From the NCBI GenBank assembly GCA_046328035.1, contig JAXLXI010000039.1, positions 62,001-126,000 of the forward strand: DNA of 64,000 nt, read 5' to 3'. Every line of letters begins with the position of its first letter. Positions within the stretch are counted from its first letter, which is position 1. Origin of the DNA: JBGASG01 sp046328035 (GTDB lineage Bacteria; Cyanobacteriota; Vampirovibrionia; Obscuribacterales; Obscuribacteraceae). A program made the translations under genes and the position numbers. This document shows, piece by piece, positions 27,057 to 34,333 of the stretch. The notes under the pieces were generated by a model. It ran no database searches. It was not told where the DNA came from and saw nothing but the letters and a program-made list of their open reading frames with translations.

Positions 27057-27087
27057 GTTGGTTGGTTGGTTGGTTGGTTGGTTGGTT
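27057..27087. repeat. tetranucleotide repeat (GTTG)7.75
   Basis: Seven full GTTG units plus GTT, read CAAC on the minus strand, about 60 nt upstream of the RibA-type start codon in the gap after the S41 gene. Such tracts change length by slippage. Confidence 0.9.
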
Positions 27088-27128
27088 AATTGGTGCTGCT
27101 AAGTAAGCGGCAGGAAGGATAGAGCTTG

Positions 27129-28367
27129 CTACAGAGAGCGGGCTGCGGTACGCGCTCGGCGACGCAACGCGCGTTTTAAATGGGCGACGGCGGCAGCGAC
27201 CACGGCTTGATGTTCCTCGTGTTCGTCGCATTCGACGGCGTGCGTTGGGATTACGCCAATGCGCATCGTTTGACCGATGTCGCCTCCCCACACGCCTGCC
27301 GGTGTGAACCAGCGCAGGCTGGTGACCACCAGACCATAACCGCCCGGCAGTCCCAGGTAGTCTTGTCCGATGGCTTTTCCCCAGGAGGCGGTTCTGCCGA
27401 ATACGGCAAATCCGTTGTCCTTGAAGCAACCCGATACCAATTCGCCTGTTGACGCAGTCGCTCTATTCAGGCAGATCACCAGTGGTCTCCCGTTCAGGAA
27501 GTACCGCTGCCGGCGCCGCCACCGATAACTGACTTTAGTGCCGCATTTGGTGCGAGTGCGAATGCGGCCGGCGTTCACTTTCACGGCTTGCATTTCCTTG
27601 GCGCCCTTGCGATTGCGCGTTTCGAATGTGGCGACCTGACCTGACCGTAGAAAGAAGGTGATCAGATCCAGTCCAAGGTCGATAGTGCCGCCGCCGTTAT
27701 CAATCAAGTTGAGCACGAAGGCCTGCGCGCCGCGCAGTTTGTTGAGCGCGGTGCGCAGTTGCAGCATCAGGTCTGCGTGGTGGAAGTGCTGGACTTTGAT
27801 GATGCCGATGCGCCCACCCGGCAGCAAGGTCGCCTCTACCGATCCGTCGACGCAGGTGCTGCGGCGCATGAGTTTCGGGCGCAGTCGACGCTTGCCACGC
27901 TGGACGACCAGTGATACCGCAGTCCCGTAAGCGCCCCGCAGCCTGGCGGTTATTTCGTCGAGCGTCATGTCCGCACAGGAAGCGCCGTCGGCGCTGACGA
28001 TGCGATCATTGACTCGCAGCCCTTTCTGGTATGCAGGCTCCCCGTTCGTCACTGCCGTCACTTGTGGGTAGTCGCCGGTCTCGCAGGTGGAGAGGTCGAC
28101 GCCGATGCCGAAGGCGCGCCGTCCTCCTGCCTCTTTGTCCTGCCTGACTTGGTCCGGTGTTTGCAAAAATGTATAGTCGTCACCGATGGAGTCCAGCATC
28201 AGTCCGATGCAGCGCTCGGCATCGCCCATGGTGGCAATCTCGGCATCAAAGCGGTGCTGCCACCGCCCCCAGTCGCCCAGCCGGGTTGGGTCGACATAGG
28301 TCCTGCCAACCTTCTCCCAGACTGCTTGATAGAGAGCCAGAGCTCTAACTTTGATCGATGCACGCAT
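27129..28367 (-). CDS. S41 (C-terminal processing) peptidase with PDZ domain
   Basis: 412 residues. N-terminal helical region, PDZ domain at about 95-160 (VTAVTNGEPAYQKGLRVNDR), then the tail-specific protease core: NLIDNGGGTIDLG, nucleophile region ATASTGELVSG, and a downstream Lys in TASWGKAIG, giving the Ser/Lys dyad. Unlike typical Ctp proteases there is no signal peptide or membrane anchor, which would place it in the cytoplasm. The ATG begins 1 nt after the stop of the nucleosidase-like gene. Confidence 0.88.
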   Translation of the reverse strand: MRASIKVRALALYQAVWEKVGRTYVDPTRLGDWGRWQHRFDAEIATMGDAERCIGLMLDSIGDDYTFLQTPDQVRQDKEAGGRRAFGIGVDLSTCETGDYPQVTAVTNGEPAYQKGLRVNDRIVSADGASCADMTLDEITARLRGAYGTAVSLVVQRGKRRLRPKLMRRSTCVDGSVEATLLPGGRIGIIKVQHFHHADLMLQLRTALNKLRGAQAFVLNLIDNGGGTIDLGLDLITFFLRSGQVATFETRNRKGAKEMQAVKVNAGRIRTRTKCGTKVSYRWRRRQRYFLNGRPLVICLNRATASTGELVSGCFKDNGFAVFGRTASWGKAIGQDYLGLPGGYGLVVTSLRWFTPAGVWGGDIGQTMRIGVIPTHAVECDEHEEHQAVVAAAVAHLKRALRRRARTAARSL

Positions 28368-28368
28368 C

Positions 28369-29076
28369 TCAGCTACTCCCCTGGTTTCGAGCCGGCTCGC
28401 CCGCCCTCACCGGGAAGCACCAGCCGCGCACGATCTGCTCGATGCGCGCCAGGCCGGTCGCAGCATCCCCGGTCTTAGGACGCCCGCAATAGCTGCTCAC
28501 TATTTTCAGCCCGCAAAGGGGTAGTCCGAATTGCGCGCAGACGCCGGCCAGCGCCGCCAGCTCCATGTCCTCGATGAGTGCTTCGGGCACCCGCCGCAGA
28601 TACTCGGCCGCTAGCGCCGCTGTGCCGGAAATGCAAGACACCGTGTTGACGGTGCCGGACGCATCGTGCTCCAAAAGGGCGAAGGCCGGTAGCGAGCGGG
28701 ATACGAAGCTCTTGAAGCTTTCGCCGTTTTGGGTGCCCTCATCTGCCAGCACCGCTCGACTTGATACTACGGTGGAGGCGATCGGCAGGTGGTCCGCATA
28801 GCTGCCGGCGATGCCGAGGCTGACCACGCCTTTGTATCGCGGGTGGAAACAGAGCTCGCGCGCGAGCGCACCGGCCGCATTGGCTTTTCCGACACCGGTG
28901 TACAGGACTGTCAGGGGACCGAAGCGTATGGCTTCCCAGCCATCTCGGCGAATTTTGATATCTGGGTAGCCCAGACCAGATAAGACGCGCACCAGTTCAG
29001 CGTGAGCGGCAACCGCAACTAGAAGCGGCTCTTCGGCTGTGAAGCATTGCGCAAAAGTGGGTCTTGGTGAAGTCAT
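28369..29076 (-). CDS. nucleoside phosphorylase/nucleosidase family protein
   Basis: 235 residues. PNP/UDP-fold signatures: TGVGKANAAG, GVVSLGIAGSYA, and IEDMELAALAGVC (the acidic pair that contacts the ribose). The pattern is closest to futalosine hydrolase or MTA/SAH nucleosidase, but I cannot separate these. It would cleave the N-glycosidic bond of a purine nucleoside. ATG 29076 has AAGGA 8 nt upstream; the in-frame ATG 29085 has its site too close. Tightly linked to the S41 gene. Confidence 0.72.
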   Translation of the reverse strand: MTSPRPTFAQCFTAEEPLLVAVAAHAELVRVLSGLGYPDIKIRRDGWEAIRFGPLTVLYTGVGKANAAGALARELCFHPRYKGVVSLGIAGSYADHLPIASTVVSSRAVLADEGTQNGESFKSFVSRSLPAFALLEHDASGTVNTVSCISGTAALAAEYLRRVPEALIEDMELAALAGVCAQFGLPLCGLKIVSSYCGRPKTGDAATGLARIEQIVRGWCFPVRAGEPARNQGSS

Positions 29077-29126
29077 GATTTCCATCCTTGTAAGTGCTCG
29101 CCTGCGACAGGTCTTTTGATCAAGAA

Positions 29127-29156
29127 CGCGGCGCTACTGTACTTTGCGGCGCCGCG
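29127..29156. repeat. intergenic hairpin between nucleosidase-like gene and fadE
   Basis: CGCGGCGC (29127-29134) and GCGCCGCG (29149-29156), loop 14 nt, no T-tract. A second short hairpin (GTGGT/ACCAC) follows. Confidence 0.5.
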
Positions 29157-29198
29157 TCGTGGTTATCCTTCACCACAACTGGTGGCGGAGGGATGCGA

Positions 29199-31469
29199 TC
29201 AGCCCGATGCCTGGGCAGAGTTCGTCTCGACGTAATAGTCCTGGGCGTCGAGGACGTCAACGGCGCAGGCGGACAGGCTGGCACTGCGCGCTTCCTTGAC
29301 CGCTGCGGACTGGCTGGGCGTGATGACGCCGAGCCGCAAAGCCTGGTCGGCTAAATCGAAGGGCGACATTTTCGCGGGCAGGAGCTGCGATTTTTGCGCC
29401 CGCCGAATCAAAGTCAGCGTCGGCTCGATTGCGGTGACCAGGCGAAACGCCTTCAGCAATCTGCCCATCGCCGGCTGCGACTCATCCGGGAAATAGACCC
29501 CGGCCGACAGCCGCTCATACTGCTTGCCATAAGATTGCATCAATCGCGCCGATCTGCCGGTGAGTTCATCATCGGGACCGAGCGAAAGCGGATTCAGGCG
29601 CACGCAGAAAAGACCCAATGTGCGCATGAATTTCTTCAGCAAAGGCGATTTGAAGTTGGCAAAAATGCCTTCAAAGGCCCGCTGCGCCTCTGCCATCGCT
29701 ATCTGCAATCCGTGGTCCACCAGCGGCAGGTCTGCCGTCCGGAAGCCCTCAGACTGAAAGCGCAAGAGCCCGCAATAGCCGAGCAGCATCCAGGCAAAAA
29801 CGTCCGCATAGCGACCGTTCAGCTTGCCCGTCTTTTTCAACCGGCCGCCGATGAAAATCAGTGCCAGATCCGCAAGCACTCCGAAGCGTGCGGCCGACCA
29901 GCTGAGCAACTGGTAATACCGCACGGTTTCCGGCGCCCCTCTTTTGACGCGCTCGGGCACACGCACCGCGTGTCCACGCGTGAGTTCCAACAACGCCAGG
30001 CGGGCCGCTCCCATCAGGCAGTGCCGCACCCAGCGCAGACAGGTCTTGCGAAATGCCTGCACATCGTTGTCCTCGATAGCCTCCACGAGCGCCAGTGCAT
30101 AGGGATGTGAGCGCACCGCGCCCTGTCCGAGCGTGAGAAACGTGCGTCCCATGATGAACGCCCCTTCCACGGTTTTGCCGACCGGGGCACCCGCGTATAG
30201 CGGAGCGGGGATGTTGTTTCGTCCCTCAATGACGCCGGCGCCGGCAAAGACGTCCATGCAAGCACTGGTGACATCGCCGCACAGCTTAGTTGTGTAGGTC
30301 TTCAAAACCCCCGACACGACCGGCGGGTGGAGACCACCGTCGATCACCGAGCAGACAGCGATGCGCGCCGCCTCGCTCAGGTACGAGATGGCCGCCATGC
30401 GACCGACCTCGTCTTCGACGCCTTCCATGCGCCCGATGGCCCGCCCGAACTGCCAGCGCACCATCGAATATGCCGCCGCGGCGGCTGTGGCAAGTTTCGT
30501 CGCTCCGACGCCTCCCGCCGGCAGCGAGATAGCCCGACCTCCTGCCAGCTGCTCCATCAGCATGCGCCAACCGTTGCCAATCTGAGGCTCGCCCCCGATG
30601 ACATTTTCAATTGGCACAACCACGTTCTCGCCGCTCAATGGTCCATTCTCGAAGGGCGTGCCGATCGGCAGATGGTGACGGCCGCTGGTGAAACCCGGCG
30701 TGCCCTTGTGAACGAGAACGCAGGTGATGCCGAGGCTGTCATCGATTGCATTGGAAGGTCGCCGTTTCAGCAAGTTCTGCGGGTCCCGCACGACACAGGC
30801 CAGGGTGGCCAGATTGGCGATTGGCCCCAGCGTCATGAAACGCTTTTCGAAGTTGAGTCGCAGTTTCAATTTTTCATCCACCGGATCACGAAAGACGATA
30901 GCTTCCGCTTTGATGGACGCGGCGTCGGAGCCGGATTCAAGCTCGGTGAGCGCGAAGCATGGAACATATTTGCCCTGCGCCAGAAGGGGCAAATAGTGGC
31001 TCTTTTGCTCTTCGGTGCCGTAGTGGAGAATGAGCTCCGCGGCGCTCAAGCTGTTAGCGATAATTACCACCGTCGCCACCGTCATCGAGCGAGGCGACAG
31101 CATGTGCATGATGGTCGAGACAGCCAGGCGCGAGAAGCCCTTGCCGCCATATTCCTTGGGAATGATCAGACCCATGAATCCCGCTTCGTTGATGAATTTC
31201 ATCACTGGTTCGGGAATTTTGCGGGACTGCGCCACTTCCCAGGGATCGAACATGCCGAGCAGTTCGTGGCAGGGACCGTCGATGAAGCCCTGCTCTTCGC
31301 TGGTCAGTGCGTTGTAGGGCTGCTGTGTCAGCTGCATCCAGTCGAGCTGGCCCGAGAAGAAGTCGCGGTCGATCCACGTGGCGCCGGCGGTCAGAGCTTG
31401 TCTTTCCGTGGGCGAGATCTGCGGCAGCAGTCGTCTGCGCCGCGCGTAGTTCATGAGCAATCTGAACAT
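29199..31469 (-). CDS. fadE: acyl-CoA dehydrogenase, FadE type
   Basis: 756 residues, the long FadE form (about 800 in E. coli) with a C-terminal extension typical of FadE. It catalyses the first, FAD-dependent step of beta-oxidation. Recognisable segments: GLIIPKEYGGKGFS, CFALTELESGSDAASI (FAD/substrate loop) and RAISLPAGGVGATK. ATG 31469 has an AAGGA site; the upstream TTG 31490 does not fit better. The partners FadB, FadA, a FadD-like ligase and an SDR are in the same minus-strand block. Confidence 0.93.
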   Translation of the reverse strand: MFRLLMNYARRRRLLPQISPTERQALTAGATWIDRDFFSGQLDWMQLTQQPYNALTSEEQGFIDGPCHELLGMFDPWEVAQSRKIPEPVMKFINEAGFMGLIIPKEYGGKGFSRLAVSTIMHMLSPRSMTVATVVIIANSLSAAELILHYGTEEQKSHYLPLLAQGKYVPCFALTELESGSDAASIKAEAIVFRDPVDEKLKLRLNFEKRFMTLGPIANLATLACVVRDPQNLLKRRPSNAIDDSLGITCVLVHKGTPGFTSGRHHLPIGTPFENGPLSGENVVVPIENVIGGEPQIGNGWRMLMEQLAGGRAISLPAGGVGATKLATAAAAAYSMVRWQFGRAIGRMEGVEDEVGRMAAISYLSEAARIAVCSVIDGGLHPPVVSGVLKTYTTKLCGDVTSACMDVFAGAGVIEGRNNIPAPLYAGAPVGKTVEGAFIMGRTFLTLGQGAVRSHPYALALVEAIEDNDVQAFRKTCLRWVRHCLMGAARLALLELTRGHAVRVPERVKRGAPETVRYYQLLSWSAARFGVLADLALIFIGGRLKKTGKLNGRYADVFAWMLLGYCGLLRFQSEGFRTADLPLVDHGLQIAMAEAQRAFEGIFANFKSPLLKKFMRTLGLFCVRLNPLSLGPDDELTGRSARLMQSYGKQYERLSAGVYFPDESQPAMGRLLKAFRLVTAIEPTLTLIRRAQKSQLLPAKMSPFDLADQALRLGVITPSQSAAVKEARSASLSACAVDVLDAQDYYVETNSAQASG

Positions 31470-31508
31470 CGGGTTTCCTTTCCGTTTCAATTTTCAGAGC
31501 ACTGATTG

Positions 31509-32341
31509 TCAGAGGAAGAGGTCGCGTTGCAACCCCTGCTCCGGATCGATGGCGTAATGCTGGAATTCGGTGACCCCGGCCGCCCGCAGCACGTCTTCGT
31601 CCAGAAAGAAGTTGCCGGTGCACTCCCTCGAGTCGCGACGCAGAATTTCATAAGCCGCATCCGCGACTATTTCGGCACGGCGCGAGCGGCGCATGAGCTG
31701 GTCGCCGCCCAGAAGATTCTTTACGGCAGCAGTGGCGATGGTTGTCTGCGGCCACAAAGAATTGACGGCGATGCCCTGGGTTCGAAATTCGCGTGACAGC
31801 CCGAGGGTGGTCATGCTCATGCCGAATTTGGACATGGTGTAAGCCAGGTGCGCCCCATACCAGCGCGGGTCCACGCTGAGCGGGGGCGAGAGCGTCAAAA
31901 TGTGAGGGTTGCTGGCCCGCATAAGATGCGGCAGCGCCAGCCGGCTGCACATAACGGTGCCCCGGGCGTTGACTGCGTGCATCAGGTCGAAGCGCTTCAT
32001 CGGCAGGTCTTTTGTGCGACGGAGGTCGATGGCGCTGGCGTTGTTGACCAGGATGTCGATGCCGCCGAAGTGCGAGACCGCCGCATCGATTGCCGCCTCT
32101 ACCTGCTCTTCGAAGCGAATGTCGCAAGCAAGCGCCAAAGACTGTCCGCCCGCCGCTTCGATCTCGCGTGCCGCACTGAATATGGTGCCGGGCAGCTTGG
32201 CATTTTCGGTTTGCGATTTGGCGGCGATGGCGATGTTGGCCCCGTCGCGGGCGGCGCGCAAGGCGATCTCTTTGCCGATGCCGCGCGAAGCTCCGGTGAT
32301 GAAGAGGGTCTTGCCGGAGAGATTGGGAATTTTGCAGTCAT
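31509..32341 (-). CDS. HSDL2-like short-chain dehydrogenase, with apparent frameshift at codon 4-5
   Basis: About 277 residues. Very close in pattern to the SDR part of hydroxysteroid dehydrogenase-like protein 2: LFITGASRGIGK (NAD(P) site), ILVNNASAI, YTMSKFGMSM with the YxxxK pair, GNFFLDED and a C-terminal YAIDP. The SCP2 lipid-transfer domain of animal HSDL2 is absent. The SDR frame has no ATG, GTG or TTG at its head; ATG 32341 with an AAGGAA site opens a neighbouring frame. Adding one A to the run in GCAAAATTCCC (near 32331) gives MTAKIPNLSGKTL and a full protein. So it is either a frameshift mutation or a sequence error. Likely role: fatty or oxo-acid metabolism. Confidence 0.85.
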
Positions 32342-32400
32342 TGTGTTCCTTCCTTATTTCTTTTGGTCGGGAGGATAAAGGACAGCAGCCGCCGACACAA

Positions 32401-32458
32401 CGCGGCCGAAGCACATGCAGTCGCTTCGGCCGCGCCGGCACTGCCGGTTGGGCGCGGC
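32401..32458. repeat. two overlapping, mutually exclusive hairpins
   Basis: Hairpin A: CGCGGCCGAAGC (32401-32412) with GCTTCGGCCGCG (32423-32434). Hairpin B: GCCGCGCC (32429-32436) with GGCGCGGC (32451-32458). They share 32429-32434 and cannot both form. No T-tract follows. Located between the pckG stop and the SDR start. Confidence 0.6.
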
Positions 32459-34308
32459 TAAGTGCCGCACAAAAAGCGCTGACGCGCTGCTTGCCATTGC
32501 TGCATGAGCGCCGCCGGCAGGTGAGAGCCGAACTGCTCGAGAAACTGCATTTGATCTTCGAACTCGGTTCTCCAGAGGTCCGAGGCAAGTGAGGTGAGGC
32601 GCTCAAAAGCCCACGGCGTCAGGCTGAGTCCGCGCCAGTCGAGATCTTCGTGCCGGGGCATGAAACCCAAGGGCGTTCGGTTGCAAGCCTGAGCATCGCC
32701 CCGGCAGCGGCTGAACATCCACTGCAACACGCGCAAGTTTTCGCTGTAGCCGGGCCAGAGAAAGTTTCCTTGCGGATCCTTTCTGAACCAGTTGACTGCG
32801 AAAATCGGCGGCAGCCGGGGCGCGTCGCCTGCCGCAGCCATTCTCTGCCTGGCTGTGGTGCCGATGCGCAACCAGTGGGCGAAATAGTCACCCATGTTAT
32901 AGCCGCAAAATGGCCGCATCGCCATCGGATCGCGGCGCATCACCCCAACCGTCCCTTCGGCGGCCGCGGTCGTTTGTGAACCGAGCACGGCGCCGAGGTA
33001 GACTCCATGCGACCAATCGAACGACTGCACGACAAGCGGCATCAAAGACGGACTGCGCCCGCCGAATATGAAGCCGCTAATCTCAACGCCTTCGGGACTA
33101 TCGAATTGATCGTCCAGCGAAGGGCAGTTGCTGGCGGACACCGTAAAACGGCTGTTGGCATGCGCGGCAGTGCCGCCGCCTGGCGTCCATTCGCGATCCT
33201 GCCAGTCTATGAGCCCGGCAGGCGGGGTGGGCGTCTTGCCCTCCCACCAGACATCGCCCTCAGGGGTGAGTGCGGTGTTGGTGAAAATGCACCGCCGGGC
33301 GATCGACGCTATGGCGTTGGGATTGGTGGCGGCGGAAGTCTGCGGTGCTACGCCGAAGAAGCCGGCTTCGGGGTTGACGGCGCGGAACCGCCCGCGGCTG
33401 TCCACCCAGATCCAGGCTATGTCGTCGCCGAGTGTGGTCAGCTTCCACCCCGGTAGTGCCGCCGGCGGTATCAGCATCGCCAGATTGGTCTTGCCGCAGG
33501 CGCTTGGGAAGGCCGCGGCAAAGTAGCGCTTTTCTCCGCTCGGAGCCTCGAGCCCCAGAATCAGCATGTGTTCCGCGAGCCAACCGCTTTCGCGGGACTG
33601 GCAAGATGCAAGGCGAAGCGCCAAGCACTTCTTGCCCAGAAGTGCATTGCCGCCATAACCCGACCCGAAGGAGAAAATTTCGCCCGTCTGGGTGAAGTGG
33701 CAGATGTATTTCTGCGGGTTGCACGGCCAGGCGACATCGCTTTCGCCTGCCGCCAGCGGCTTGCCGACCGAGTGCAAACACGGCACGAAAGTGCCCTGCT
33801 GTCCGAGTGCCGACAGTGCGATGGCGCCCATGCGCGTCATGATCTGCATACTCGCCACCACATATGGTGAGTCGCTGATCTCGACGCCGATTCTGGAGAC
33901 AGGCGAGCCCAGTGGTCCCATGACGAACGGGATGACGTACATAGTGCGCCCCGCCATGCAGCCGTCGAAAAGTTCCAGCAGCCGAGCTCGCGCGGCGCCG
34001 CTTTCCCACCATTTGTTGGTGGGACCGGCGTCTTCAGGAGAGTCGCAACAGATGAAGGTGCGGTCTTCGACCCGCGCCACATCCGAGGCAGCTGAGCGAG
34101 CCAGGAAGCTGCCCGGACGCAACTCGGGATTGAGCGGCACCACAGTGCCGGCTTCGCACATCAGCCGGCACATCAGATCAAACTCTTGCTGCGAGCCGTC
34201 GCAAAGATGAACGCGCTGCGGACGACAAAGTCGAGCCGTTCTCTCGATGAAGTCGCGCAGCGCGGCGTTGTCCACCGCGGGAAGTGTTGGAATTACTCTT
34301 TCAGTCAT
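32458..34308 (-). CDS. pckG: phosphoenolpyruvate carboxykinase (GTP)
   Basis: 616 residues, normal for the GTP-dependent enzyme, which converts oxaloacetate and GTP to PEP for gluconeogenesis. Visible motifs: GGNALLGKKC, the P-loop-like FPSACGKTN, DDIAWIWVD, and SPEDAGPTN near the N-terminus. ATG 34308 has GGGG 5 nt upstream and is followed by a conserved-looking start; longer readings of the frame are spurious. Its place among beta-oxidation and peptidase genes fits growth on lipids and amino acids. Confidence 0.95.
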   Translation of the reverse strand: MTERVIPTLPAVDNAALRDFIERTARLCRPQRVHLCDGSQQEFDLMCRLMCEAGTVVPLNPELRPGSFLARSAASDVARVEDRTFICCDSPEDAGPTNKWWESGAARARLLELFDGCMAGRTMYVIPFVMGPLGSPVSRIGVEISDSPYVVASMQIMTRMGAIALSALGQQGTFVPCLHSVGKPLAAGESDVAWPCNPQKYICHFTQTGEIFSFGSGYGGNALLGKKCLALRLASCQSRESGWLAEHMLILGLEAPSGEKRYFAAAFPSACGKTNLAMLIPPAALPGWKLTTLGDDIAWIWVDSRGRFRAVNPEAGFFGVAPQTSAATNPNAIASIARRCIFTNTALTPEGDVWWEGKTPTPPAGLIDWQDREWTPGGGTAAHANSRFTVSASNCPSLDDQFDSPEGVEISGFIFGGRSPSLMPLVVQSFDWSHGVYLGAVLGSQTTAAAEGTVGVMRRDPMAMRPFCGYNMGDYFAHWLRIGTTARQRMAAAGDAPRLPPIFAVNWFRKDPQGNFLWPGYSENLRVLQWMFSRCRGDAQACNRTPLGFMPRHEDLDWRGLSLTPWAFERLTSLASDLWRTEFEDQMQFLEQFGSHLPAALMQQWQAARQRFLCGT

Positions 34309-34333
34309 TTTTACCCCACTTTTCTGGCGACGA

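Noticed and set aside
27057..27087. CRISPR-like or longer tandem repeat
   Set aside because: The unit is only 4 nt with no spacers; it is a simple sequence repeat.
30327..31505. 392-codon open frame on the plus strand opposite fadE
   Set aside because: It is the antisense shadow of a strong FadE reading, with no family signal and no ribosome site.
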